Below are positions 7,463-16,591 of a stretch of DNA of 26,430 bases, piece after piece. Made by a program: the position numbers and the translations under genes. Below the pieces are notes generated by a model. The model had not been told where the DNA came from. It made no database searches and worked only from the letters and a program-made list of their open reading frames with translations. Every line of letters starts with the position of its first letter. Positions within the stretch are counted from its first letter, which is position 1. The stretch spans positions 1 through 26,430 of the IMG/VR virus record IMGVR_UViG_3300043436_000722; one strand, 5' to 3'. This DNA is from a virus.

Positions 7463-9043
7463 TTAAATTAACCAGGTAAGATCCTCTTGGCCGTTGCCTG
7501 GATTCCAATTCCATCCGGCGTCATGTTTTCTTTGGTTATTCGTATATATAACTGAATCTGTTTTCTTAAACTGCGATAATGCTCGTTTATTTAATTCAAT
7601 TCCTTGTTGACGAAGTTTGAGCGAGGTATCTCGGAGCCACAATCCAATACAAAATGCCATGGTAAGGTCATCATTGTATCCAGTTTGTGCCTGAGCTTTA
7701 CCATTTAACCAAATAAATACATATAATTCTTGTATAAGGCGTTTACTTCGTATAATAGGAGTTCCTTCTCGCATATACATTTCTAATGCAGAAATCATTA
7801 GTGGTCTAGTTCTAGATGTAGTAGAAACACCCGGTACCATTTGTGACTTATCTTTAGTATCGTACCCTTTTCTTAATTGTATTTCTAAATCTACATATCC
7901 ATCGTCTTTATATGTATAGAATAAATTTTCATACCCTTTATCTAACAATGGTTGTATTGCAGCCCATCCAATATTTGCATTTTCGATTGCTAGCAAGGCA
8001 GTATTCCATTCAGTAGCTACACTATATAGCATGTTACCAAAATCATTGGGAGGCAATTTACCTTTATATTCTGCTACTTGTTTTATATCTTGAATATCAA
8101 TTACATGAAAAGATGAATAATCGGCGCCATCGCCTCGAGCGACATCCGCTACTACTAGATAATTTTTGGAGTAGTCTGGATATTCCCAAATCCAATAACC
8201 TTGATCAAATCCTCGTTTTTCAATTGGATCTGCACAATTTTCCTCATACCGTTGAAGTATCGGGCCATCAATTACTGTGTGCCCTGAGCTAATAAAATCA
8301 CAATCACATTCTTGGGCAGCTCCCTTTTCTCCTAATAATTGTGTTTGTTCATCTCGCCACTTTTGACCGCGTTCTGGGTGAACTGTCCAATGCAATTTTA
8401 TATTATGCCATTGCGTATTTGGGTTAGTTTCACTGTCGACCCATGTTTGATGAAACCAGTTACCAATACCGTTTGGAGTAGATAATACAATTGCACCACC
8501 ACCGGTTGATAACGTTGCCTGCGACGCGATCCAAATTTCTTCAATATTTCTAATAAATGCAGCTTCATCCACAATCAATAATGATAGTGCCTCCGAACGA
8601 GCTCCAGTATTTGAAGATGATATTGCTTTTATTTGAGAACCATTTTTAAATTTTAATGAAAGTTTATTATCTGCATCAATCGTTCCTTTTAACCAAGACG
8701 GTAAATTGTCATGCATTATCCGAACTTTAGTTACTAGGTTTTTTGCTACTTCTTGGGTAGTAGCAATTACTAATACATTGAATGAATCAGTAAACAACAT
8801 GCTCCATAATGCATAACCAGCCGATAAAGTAGAAATACCTAATTGTCTAGATTTTAGTATTACATTATATCGGTTATCTTTTAACTCAGTTAATGAATGT
8901 TCCTGGAAGTCGTATAAATTAAATTTAATTTTTCCTCGTTTAGGATGTTGAATATAACAATAATTCCGCATAAAGAATACCGGATCCTGCGAGCAGCGAA
9001 TCCATTGATCGCGAATTATTGTTTTTAAATTTTTGTTTTCCAT
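7463..9043 (-). CDS. gp17: Terminase large subunit, T4 gp17 family
   Basis: This 526-aa packaging motor and nuclease translocates and cuts concatemeric DNA at the portal. The ATPase half shows a deviant Walker A, L-K-S-R-Q-L-G-I-S-T (63-72), Walker B L-L-I-V-D-E-A (155-161) and a coupling motif L-S-T-P-N-G (187-192). The RNase H-like nuclease half has V-A-D-V-A-R-G-D-G (Asp300), L-A-I-E-N-A-N (Glu354) and Y-N-D-D-L-T (Asp458/459), the expected acidic triad. It is shorter than T4 gp17, mainly at the ends. Upstream are two membrane-protein genes rather than an obvious small terminase subunit. No SD is seen. The assignment is secure. Confidence 0.95.
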   Translation of the reverse strand: MENKNLKTIIRDQWIRCSQDPVFFMRNYCYIQHPKRGKIKFNLYDFQEHSLTELKDNRYNVILKSRQLGISTLSAGYALWSMLFTDSFNVLVIATTQEVAKNLVTKVRIMHDNLPSWLKGTIDADNKLSLKFKNGSQIKAISSSNTGARSEALSLLIVDEAAFIRNIEEIWIASQATLSTGGGAIVLSTPNGIGNWFHQTWVDSETNPNTQWHNIKLHWTVHPERGQKWRDEQTQLLGEKGAAQECDCDFISSGHTVIDGPILQRYEENCADPIEKRGFDQGYWIWEYPDYSKNYLVVADVARGDGADYSSFHVIDIQDIKQVAEYKGKLPPNDFGNMLYSVATEWNTALLAIENANIGWAAIQPLLDKGYENLFYTYKDDGYVDLEIQLRKGYDTKDKSQMVPGVSTTSRTRPLMISALEMYMREGTPIIRSKRLIQELYVFIWLNGKAQAQTGYNDDLTMAFCIGLWLRDTSLKLRQQGIELNKRALSQFKKTDSVIYTNNQRKHDAGWNWNPGNGQEDLTWLI

Positions 9044-9051
9044 GCTATAAC

Positions 9052-9429
9052 TTAATTAATTAATAACACGACTAATCTGCCGGTTAGTATTGTAGTACCA
9101 ATGCCACCAATAAACCATATTGCAGGATGTTCATACCATTTCGATGAAATTATTTGTTCTCGCTGTATATATAAATCAATGTTATCATTTAATAATTCAA
9201 TTTGCATATTTTGTAGTTGCAATTCTACTGAATCTAATAGTATTATACGTTCTAAATATAGAATTAGTGAATCTTGTTCTTCAATGATTTTATCGTTAAT
9301 ATCGGAAATATAAAATAACGAATCCAATGTTTCAGAAATATCATGTATTTCTTGTGGTGTAAAACATGTGTCTGGAATTTGACTATATCCAAATAAAGGA
9401 AATAATAATATTAATATATATATTTTCAT
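9052..9429 (-). CDS. Exported coiled-coil protein with C-terminal membrane segment, spanin-like
   Basis: This 125-aa protein has an N-terminal signal peptide (residues 1-17, ending F-G-Y-S-Q, a form common in Flavobacteria), a Leu/Ile-rich helical middle with coiled-coil character (about 35-95) and a predicted membrane segment at 103-124. No lipobox Cys follows the signal, so it is not a classical outer-membrane spanin. Its start overlaps the stop of the preceding membrane gene by four bases (ATGA), suggesting a co-translated pair. The topology suggests envelope disruption at lysis, for example a spanin-like role, but this is inference. It could be another phage envelope protein. Confidence 0.7.
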   Translation of the reverse strand: MKIYILILLFPLFGYSQIPDTCFTPQEIHDISETLDSLFYISDINDKIIEEQDSLILYLERIILLDSVELQLQNMQIELLNDNIDLYIQREQIISSKWYEHPAIWFIGGIGTTILTGRLVVLLIN

Positions 9430-9746
9430 TTTTTTTTAGTTTTAGATATAATATTTTGTTTTGCTTGGCTAGTAGTTTCTCGCACTGTCGGAGTAATTGT
9501 TTTTTTCTCTGTTTTAAGATTATTAACTTTCTCTTTTGTATCTGCAACTTTCTCAGTTACCGCTATTTTTTCTTTTCGAACTAAATCCGTTTCGTGTTTA
9601 ACAGCTTCGATTTTTTTATTATTATTTTTTATTTGGGTATCTAGTTTTTCTATTTTTTTATTTTTATTTTTAGATACTATAAAGATAGCAATTAATGCTG
9701 CAAATATTGTTCCTAACGCGTATAATATATTTTTAATTGTTTTCAT
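9426..9746 (-). CDS. Membrane-anchored coiled-coil protein, i-spanin-like
   Basis: This 106-aa protein has one membrane segment (residues about 7-24) and then a long, very Lys/Glu-rich helix with heptad-like spacing and a basic end (K-T-K-K-K). Size and layout are those of an inner-membrane spanin (Rz-like), and the overlapping partner downstream supports a two-gene envelope function. No enzymatic motif is present. The start overlaps the end of the upstream gene by 14 bases. A general membrane tether is an equally simple reading. No sequence similarity to a named spanin can be asserted from inspection. Confidence 0.65.
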   Translation of the reverse strand: MKTIKNILYALGTIFAALIAIFIVSKNKNKKIEKLDTQIKNNNKKIEAVKHETDLVRKEKIAVTEKVADTKEKVNNLKTEKKTITPTVRETTSQAKQNIISKTKKK

Positions 9747-10407
9747 CTTGTTCGCCTATATTTGTATTAAAATTATTATTTAATTTTTTAAAAAAATCGT
9801 CTTTAAAAGAATCAAAACTTTTTTGTATCGTTTCTTCAAATTCTACTGGTGTCATTTTTGCAGATATGTTTTCTGTTAACCCATCGCTATTTGTTACAAT
9901 CTTAGCTGCTTCAGTATATGCCTTTTTTAATACTTCTACTTCTTGCTCTGCCTGTGATATCCATGCTATTGCATTATTTTTAACTTTCTTTCGAGCATAT
10001 TCGTCAAATTCGCCTGATATTTTTAACTCATGTTCATGAACAATAGTGCAGTCATAACACATACCATTAACTTTACGCATTTTTTCATCTAGATGTGATG
10101 GTTTAACACATGTACATGATTCTTTTTGACAATTAGGAAATGTTCTAAGATATTCCCTTACTTGTTGAAGTGCATCAGAATTTTTTGATTTTCGTATACG
10201 AAATCCATCCTTTTGTTCTATAATAGTAACAACCCCGGTTATCGTATCTACTTCTTCCCAAATATCACCAACGTTATGAGTTTCTGATTTTTTAGCTGCA
10301 GATTTTGCATCAGAAAATCCAATAGTCTTTTTTGTCTGAAACTTATGTGTGCCGTCAATCATTTGTTGTACGGCTTTAATGTTTTGTAACTTGTTCTTTT
10401 TTGACAT
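9733..10407 (-). CDS. Unrecognised 224-aa protein with a Cys cluster
   Basis: No family is recognised. The first half contains a beta-rich stretch (G-D-I-W-E-E-V-D then T-I-I-E-Q-K-D-G-F-R) and a cysteine cluster: Cys93, Cys98, Cys100 and then Cys117, Cys120 (C-Y-D-C). The spacing suggests a zinc-binding fold. The second half is helical and charged, with G-L-T-E-N near residue 176, a possible prohead-protease site. It lies two genes upstream of the large terminase, so a small-terminase or head-related role was considered, but nothing in the sequence shows it. No SD; the ATG follows an AATAAGTTAT stretch also seen before other starts here. Confidence 0.7.
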   Translation of the reverse strand: MSKKNKLQNIKAVQQMIDGTHKFQTKKTIGFSDAKSAAKKSETHNVGDIWEEVDTITGVVTIIEQKDGFRIRKSKNSDALQQVREYLRTFPNCQKESCTCVKPSHLDEKMRKVNGMCYDCTIVHEHELKISGEFDEYARKKVKNNAIAWISQAEQEVEVLKKAYTEAAKIVTNSDGLTENISAKMTPVEFEETIQKSFDSFKDDFFKKLNNNFNTNIGEQDENN

Positions 10408-10468
10408 TTTTATATAACTTATTTTTAGTTTAGTATACGATATTGGTTATGCTAGGCGAGTCAGCGGG

Positions 10469-11284
10469 TTATGCATGTTTAGACGATTGTTCTTTAATTT
10501 GATTGCTACCCATTTTATTTTTAGCAACAACAGCGTAATTTTGTAACATTTTATATATAGACATTTTTTTATCTGCATCAGCATCACGTAATGCCGATTC
10601 CAATGTTTTTATTACAGCCGTAATCATATCAATACCAGGTCCTTTTTGTTTTAAATATTTAATAAACAATGTTTCTGGGGTAACTGGCTCTACTGGGTCT
10701 TTATCAATTTCTGGCGTTTCTATGTCGACACCGGCTTCGTCTGCAGGAACAGCTGGTGCTGCCGGAGCTGGTGTTGGTTCCGCGGTGTTAGCCAATGCTT
10801 TTTGATCTGCTGCTTGTTCTCGAATCATTAACGCAATTTTTCTTCTGATATATTCTCGAACCAATCGCTCTTTATTTTCTTCTGATAGCCGACTTAATTT
10901 TTCTTGTAAATCAGTGCCAACGACTACACCATGGTCGATATTTTTTAATTTTTCTAAATATTCTTCAGTATCTTGTTTTTGATTTTTATCAAAATACTTT
11001 GCAGCATATTTAGGATCATAATCACCGGCTTCTAAGTTTTTATATGTCCTGTCTTTATCAGTCATATTAGGTACCATGTTTTCAACGTCATCGATTATTT
11101 TTTTATCATCTTTTCTTGATACCATTGTTTGTTTTTTACCAGTCGAGTTTGGTACCATGGTACCATTTTTATCTTCCTCAACATAATCTTTAATATCTTT
11201 ACGTGGTTTTGGTTTAGTTGATTTTTCTAAATCTTTTGGATTTTTGTATTTAGATTTGTGTGTTGTTGACATTTTGTTTTCCAT
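10469..11284 (-). CDS. Unrecognised 271-aa protein, charged with a Pro/Ala linker
   Basis: The first half is highly charged and low in hydrophobics (many Lys/Asp) and is probably disordered. A helical segment at about 133-158 contains L-V-R-E-Y-I-R-R-K-I. A Pro/Ala-rich linker near 168-184 (P-T-P-A-P-A-A-P) leads to a helical C-terminal part ending I-K-E-Q-S-S-K-H-A. An ATG at codon 5 is an alternative start; no SD distinguishes the two. The layout suggests a structural or packaged protein with a flexible tether. No function is claimed. Confidence 0.7.
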   Translation of the reverse strand: MENKMSTTHKSKYKNPKDLEKSTKPKPRKDIKDYVEEDKNGTMVPNSTGKKQTMVSRKDDKKIIDDVENMVPNMTDKDRTYKNLEAGDYDPKYAAKYFDKNQKQDTEEYLEKLKNIDHGVVVGTDLQEKLSRLSEENKERLVREYIRRKIALMIREQAADQKALANTAEPTPAPAAPAVPADEAGVDIETPEIDKDPVEPVTPETLFIKYLKQKGPGIDMITAVIKTLESALRDADADKKMSIYKMLQNYAVVAKNKMGSNQIKEQSSKHA

Positions 11285-11334
11285 TTTATTTAATATAAAT
11301 ATTGATATCTATATTTTAATACAGTTTTTTATAA

Positions 11335-13776
11335 TTATCGTTGATATCTTACCATTCCCAATATCTGATTAATCGGGGCAAATGATCCGGTTAATTTATA
11401 TGTATTACCTTTGTATACAAATACAATTCCTTCCAGAGGTACAATTGTGCCAAATCCACCAAGTTGTTGTATACGACCTAATTGTCTTTCTAATGCACTT
11501 AATTGCGATGCGTCATCAGTTTGTTTAAGAATACGAATTGTATTGGCTAACTCTTTTCGAATATCCTGAACTGTGTTATTAGGATTAAGTGCTAAAAACT
11601 CAGATGCATTTTTTAAAACAGTTGCACCTAATTTTAAGAATATAGTTTCAAATGGCTGTATATTTTGTTTTTGATATTGTTTAAAATCTTTTTTATCAAA
11701 TTCAGTTACCCAGTTTGCAAATTCCGTATTATCTATATCTTTAACAAGATTATTTATTCTTGTAGATTTATTTTCAAATGCCCATCGGTTTACTAATGTG
11801 TTTAATACTAAATCTGGAATACTATAATTTAATTGATCTGCTTTTGTTTTAATAACATCTGCCCACCATGCTTTATGATATTCAGAAACCAAATCAGTTT
11901 CTTTTAATCCGTATTTGTTTTTCAACTGATCTACTTCTTTATATAAAGCATCTTGATAATCTTCAAAATCATCAATACGCCCGATCTTTAATTTTTGCGG
12001 AGGTATAATCTTAAATGTATTTTGTAGATGAGCATTTGCATCTTGAATTGCCCGTTGTAGTGTAGCACCGCCTGGCATATCTGTCATTACAATATCGCCG
12101 TTGTCATCAAACTCAGTTAAATTATGAAACTGCAGATACGCATCTTCATATGCAATTATATTTTTTGTTTGCGGATATATAATTTCCATGTTTGCAAATA
12201 CACGACCATTTTTAAATATATCATCTAATCGCTCCGAGTTTAATTTTGATAACGCCGCATTTAAATCATTTCCAGCTTCTCCAAATGCATCTGATAATGC
12301 TCCCCGGCCGCCGAATTTTTCCTGAAGTTCAGTGACAGATAATGGATTGATTCGTTCTCCCTTATTTCTTGCAAACCCTACTTGTCCATCTTTATATGTA
12401 ACAAATATATTTTGACCATCCGTTTTCTCAGTAACTGCTTGTTCAATATCTAGGCGACCACTTAATGATCTAGCAATTATTTCTTTCATGTCATTGAAAG
12501 TTAAACCATGTGTATCATACGGATGATTCATATGCCCGCCTAACCCGCCTTCGGTAAGAAGAGATGAATTTGATTTTTTTGATTCAATCGTATAAATTTT
12601 ATCTTCGGGGTTATTTGATTGCCATCGTTTGCGCTGTGCTTTAATTGTTCTTGGTATCAATTGAATTTGTCCTAATGTTGGATTAAATTCTAACTGAAAT
12701 GGCATATGTAGTGGAACATCGAATTGATAATCTGAGGCAACTGCATAAGGACGTTTTTCTCGTAATTGGTTTGCAATATCTTCCCCATACTCGTCTGCCA
12801 AATCGCGAAATAAGTTTTCTAAATCATCTAATGTAATAGTTCCTTCATTCCTAGGATCATTTAATCTTTCAATAAAATGGGTAAATTTACCTTGAAAGTC
12901 GACGTCAATATCATATCGTTTAAAAAATCCATCAATGACCGGTTCGATTTGAGCTAACTCTGATCTAGTAATATAATTTTCGTTGAGTTTAGATTCTGTT
13001 AATTTAACTCCATATGTAGTTTTTTCATAGTCATCAAAATCATATACAAACTCTTTTCCAGGATTATCTTCAAGAAACTTTTTTAATTTGGCAATTTTCT
13101 TTTGATGTTTGTCAGCTATTTTAGTATTCATATACCCTTCGAATACATTATTAACATCTTCTTGTAATTTAGATAACCACCATTCTTTTGTTAGTGTTTG
13201 TTCTTGTGTTCCATTTAATATCTGGAATACGTTTTTCACAATTGCATCTGAATACTGCGGATAACTTTGTTTGAAGTTAGTATAATTAGATAAATCGGCT
13301 CGTGTACGAGATGCAGATATTGCTTCTCCATTTGCAGTTGTTAATGGATCTATATCTACCATTAATTCAGTAGCATCGATTCCAGCTGGCATTGTTCTTC
13401 CATTCCTGTCGCCAACTGTTTTATATTTATCTACATTTGGTACAAAATCTTTAACACGAACATAATCCAAATCTTTATTAGATGCCGCCAATGCATATGT
13501 TCCAGTTTCCGTTTCTGGTAAAGCAAATAAAAACTCATATGCAGCCGTAACTGGAGAATTAAATTCAGTTGGTTGAAATTCAATTTTAGAATCAGAATTT
13601 AACAATTCGAATATTTGTCGACTATTATCTCTAGTTATACCGTCCCGGGGATTCGGTCCACATAACATAATTACGCGTTTTACTTGTGGATTACTAGCAT
13701 ATCGCTGTGCTAATTGCATATGAGCGCCAGTGATTGGTTTAAATCCACCAGGAAAAAGTACTGTTACATTATTCAT
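11335..13776 (-). CDS. Fusion of an adenylyltransferase-like domain and a KxDG nucleotidyltransferase (ligase-like) domain
   Basis: This 813-aa protein has two separable enzyme signatures. Residues 1-190 look like a nucleotidylyltransferase of the NMN adenylyltransferase type: V-L-F-P-G-G-F-K-P-I-T-G-A-H (6-19), a variant of the G-x-F-x-P-x-H-x-G-H signature, and I-S-A-S-R-T-R (153-159), matching the ISSTxxR motif. Residues from about 410 look like a covalent nucleotidyltransferase of the polynucleotide ligase class: V-T-E-K-T-D-G-Q-N (Lys451 in motif I KxDG), then G-F-A-R-N-K-G-E, and F-A-N-M-E-I-I-Y (Glu531, motif III-like). L-T-E-S and L-N-E-N (259-266) and L-L-T-E-G (406-410) flank the domains and could be prohead-protease sites. 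The enzyme's substrate is unknown. Confidence 0.8.
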   Translation of the reverse strand: MNNVTVLFPGGFKPITGAHMQLAQRYASNPQVKRVIMLCGPNPRDGITRDNSRQIFELLNSDSKIEFQPTEFNSPVTAAYEFLFALPETETGTYALAASNKDLDYVRVKDFVPNVDKYKTVGDRNGRTMPAGIDATELMVDIDPLTTANGEAISASRTRADLSNYTNFKQSYPQYSDAIVKNVFQILNGTQEQTLTKEWWLSKLQEDVNNVFEGYMNTKIADKHQKKIAKLKKFLEDNPGKEFVYDFDDYEKTTYGVKLTESKLNENYITRSELAQIEPVIDGFFKRYDIDVDFQGKFTHFIERLNDPRNEGTITLDDLENLFRDLADEYGEDIANQLREKRPYAVASDYQFDVPLHMPFQLEFNPTLGQIQLIPRTIKAQRKRWQSNNPEDKIYTIESKKSNSSLLTEGGLGGHMNHPYDTHGLTFNDMKEIIARSLSGRLDIEQAVTEKTDGQNIFVTYKDGQVGFARNKGERINPLSVTELQEKFGGRGALSDAFGEAGNDLNAALSKLNSERLDDIFKNGRVFANMEIIYPQTKNIIAYEDAYLQFHNLTEFDDNGDIVMTDMPGGATLQRAIQDANAHLQNTFKIIPPQKLKIGRIDDFEDYQDALYKEVDQLKNKYGLKETDLVSEYHKAWWADVIKTKADQLNYSIPDLVLNTLVNRWAFENKSTRINNLVKDIDNTEFANWVTEFDKKDFKQYQKQNIQPFETIFLKLGATVLKNASEFLALNPNNTVQDIRKELANTIRILKQTDDASQLSALERQLGRIQQLGGFGTIVPLEGIVFVYKGNTYKLTGSFAPINQILGMVRYQR

Positions 13777-13828
13777 TAATTATCCATTTATTAATAAATA
13801 TTGTATATAATAATTACGATGTAGTTAA

Positions 13829-16546
13829 TTATGGTATTTCGATGCCGACCGGGGCAGCCGGGGCTGATGTAGATGAGCCAACGACGCGAGATGTACGAAA
13901 CACAAAGTTTTTTAGTTTAATAGTTCCAGTAGCCCCAGTAGGATTAGATATTGATAATGTAGTATGTATTAAAACATAATATCCTTGCCGAGCTTCAATA
14001 GCAGCATTGGTAATATTACGATTATTAGCTCCAGATTTTAATGTTAGTGGTGGCGCGAAATCGATTGATGCTCCGCCGCCTAAACTACTCTGAGTATCAA
14101 ACAATCCATATTTCGATGATCCTGAATATGACCCTGTAATTGAGTTTGCTATAAATGCATTTAGATAAAACGTTTTATTTCCTGCAGTTGCGTCTGTACG
14201 GTTGATTTCATATGTATATGATAACTGCATTCTAGTTTCTCCAGGCAATATAAACATACGGAAACTAGGGCCGGCTACTGCAGAACCAGTAGTTGTTGTT
14301 GGAGTCCCATTATCTGGCAATGATGCTATACTAACTGAGTATTCGGTATCATCAAAATATACTACCCTACCAACATTTAATCCATCTATAAATTCATTGT
14401 TTGAATCAAATAAAACAGTCGATCCCTGTACTGCTATAAACGATGACGCTGTAACATTGCCAGCAGCTGTTAAGTGAAATCCACTTGAAGAAATTTGTAA
14501 GTTTCCTGTAGATCCTGATATAAACTGTGTTGCGGGGTCGCCTAGAAAAAATGTTTTTGTGTGAACATCTAGACTAGAATCAGCAGTAGAATATCGAAAA
14601 TAATTATCACCATCGGCATATAATTCTAATCCAACGCCACTGTATGGTATCCCGCCTTTAGTATTTTGCCCTTGTAACGCAGATCCAGACCACAATAAAA
14701 ATCCAGGATTTCCAGTTTCAAATCCATCATATCCCAATGACCGTACAAATCCAGCGTTTGCATATCCACTTATTGCAACCCCGCTATTCAACGAATCTGC
14801 TACATACAATGACCCAGTTAACAGTGAATAATCGCCGTCAATATATCGGTTTCCACCTTGCCACGTGTTGTCGTAATTAAAACTAATTAATTTGCTACGT
14901 GCCCCAGCAACATTGTAATACTCAATTTTAAATGCTAATTGATTTGCAGATTTATGTTTTGTAGGTACCTCTGTCCTAATTCTTGTATAATTGGGAGTAT
15001 ATCCAGGATCGTTATCCGTAGTGGTTCGTATGTCTGATAATTGCCATTGCCCGGCATTGATTACGAATATTAGTACGCCATCGCCTGATTTATCTGCTTT
15101 AAAATTTATTTCATAATCATCGACTCTAGCGCTATTGGCATTAACAGTGAGTTCGCCAATTCGTTTACCTAAGTTAACTGGTAATTCTTGATTATAATAA
15201 TCTGTTACATTATAATTAAAAGCAGATCCGGAAGCATATACATAAATTTCAGGATTGTTATTCGAGCTCGTATTAGATTTTTGTGCATATGCATCAAATG
15301 TAATTTTATATTGTGAATTTTGTATAAACTCTCCAGCAAATGAACTAGTTATTTGAAAAATATGAACTGCATTTTTATTTGTAATATCAATTGAACTAGA
15401 TATTAATGCTGCATTATTTATAGATGATGTTGTGTATATTAACGTAGGCGCCGCTACTTCAGTTTTACCTAGATATGTATGACCGTCCCAATAGGTATCA
15501 ATAATACTTTGCGATGTAAATAATCCAATACTAGTATATGGATCAACCGAACTCGTGTTAGGAACAAATATTTCTGTTTCTGATAATTCAATATCATTTG
15601 TCAATTCCCAAGTGCCAACAGTTCCTTTTCCAGATGCATATACTTTAATTCTGGAAACATCCCCAGTTGCTGGTTCTAATCCTTTTATTTCAACTAATGC
15701 AAAGGATTGCGAATTTTGAGTCGGGACATATGTCGGAGTTTCTTCATAATCAATTGTATAAGATGATGGAGAAAACGAAGTATAAGTATGTTGAGATAAA
15801 CTCTGGCTACTATATCCAATGTACGGCGTATTTAGTATCGCAGAATGATCTGATAATATTTTTTTTATTGTAGTTGTATAAGTTGTATTGCTTATGTTAT
15901 TTAATGGCGTAGGAGATAAATTTTGTGGTGAGGTAACAGTTAATGTTCCGCCTACCATGTCCGATATAAATTTACCACTATTTAATATAGCAATTGGCGT
16001 TTTATTTTGATATTGATATTCAATTGTCCCAGTAGAATATTGAGGAAATTGGCTTATCAAATAACTACGATCCAATTGCACTCCTACTTGTTCTTGGATA
16101 ACAATTGTAGGATCTTGTTCAAATATAATTTCTGAAACATTTGGAGCAATTGGGTTTACTGGTATTGTTCTTGTCCAACGTAAATTAATTTTATTTTTCC
16201 ATTCAATCGGTACATTAGATGATTCGCCTATGATAATTATTGTTGCATCCCCTGGCGAAGTATCTTCATAAATATAAATCGAAACTACCCGGGACTTATC
16301 TTCATCGATATAATTAATAATTTCAGCATATATAGGATCGCCGTTATAATCTAATACTTCAATTCTAACGTCAGATCCAATTTTCAATGAATTTGGATTC
16401 CCTCGAAGTTTTATTAAGTTTTTTCCAGCTGTTAATCTTGTAGGAAATTCTGATATTTGAAAATATTCAGTAGACAGTAAAGATGAATCTTCAATATATA
16501 CTGGGATGTTTTCTAAATTTTGTTTAACAGCTGTTTTTCGTTTCAT
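13829..16546 (-). CDS. Large fibre-like virion structural protein
   Basis: This 905-aa, Ser/Thr/Tyr/Asn-rich and strongly beta-predicted protein has no enzymatic motif. The N-terminal 150 residues look like an attachment domain (repeated beta segments such as I-G-S-D-V-R-I-E-V). The middle contains carbohydrate-binding-like beta-sandwich stretches. Near residues 685-705 is I-S-S-S-G-F-H-L-T-A-A-G-N-V-T-A-S, a pattern typical of phage tail-fibre shafts just before a tip domain. The C-terminal region (about 770-905) again looks beta-rich. A tail fibre, tailspike or baseplate adhesin is likely; which one cannot be told. It lies 45 bp after the Rad50-like gene, with no SD. Confidence 0.75.
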   Translation of the reverse strand: MKRKTAVKQNLENIPVYIEDSSLLSTEYFQISEFPTRLTAGKNLIKLRGNPNSLKIGSDVRIEVLDYNGDPIYAEIINYIDEDKSRVVSIYIYEDTSPGDATIIIIGESSNVPIEWKNKINLRWTRTIPVNPIAPNVSEIIFEQDPTIVIQEQVGVQLDRSYLISQFPQYSTGTIEYQYQNKTPIAILNSGKFISDMVGGTLTVTSPQNLSPTPLNNISNTTYTTTIKKILSDHSAILNTPYIGYSSQSLSQHTYTSFSPSSYTIDYEETPTYVPTQNSQSFALVEIKGLEPATGDVSRIKVYASGKGTVGTWELTNDIELSETEIFVPNTSSVDPYTSIGLFTSQSIIDTYWDGHTYLGKTEVAAPTLIYTTSSINNAALISSSIDITNKNAVHIFQITSSFAGEFIQNSQYKITFDAYAQKSNTSSNNNPEIYVYASGSAFNYNVTDYYNQELPVNLGKRIGELTVNANSARVDDYEINFKADKSGDGVLIFVINAGQWQLSDIRTTTDNDPGYTPNYTRIRTEVPTKHKSANQLAFKIEYYNVAGARSKLISFNYDNTWQGGNRYIDGDYSLLTGSLYVADSLNSGVAISGYANAGFVRSLGYDGFETGNPGFLLWSGSALQGQNTKGGIPYSGVGLELYADGDNYFRYSTADSSLDVHTKTFFLGDPATQFISGSTGNLQISSSGFHLTAAGNVTASSFIAVQGSTVLFDSNNEFIDGLNVGRVVYFDDTEYSVSIASLPDNGTPTTTTGSAVAGPSFRMFILPGETRMQLSYTYEINRTDATAGNKTFYLNAFIANSITGSYSGSSKYGLFDTQSSLGGGASIDFAPPLTLKSGANNRNITNAAIEARQGYYVLIHTTLSISNPTGATGTIKLKNFVFRTSRVVGSSTSAPAAPVGIEIP

Positions 16547-16591
16547 ACCAATAATATCAATTTATAATAAATACCATTTCATAATAATATG

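Noticed and set aside
9733-10407. Small terminase subunit (gp16)
   Set aside because: Proximity to gp17 suggests it, but two membrane genes intervene and the Cys cluster and length do not match what I know of gp16.
10445-10474. Two direct copies of ggttatgc at 10445-10452 and 10467-10474
   Set aside because: The copies are only eight bases long, with one overlapping a gene end. There is no further structure, so chance is sufficient.
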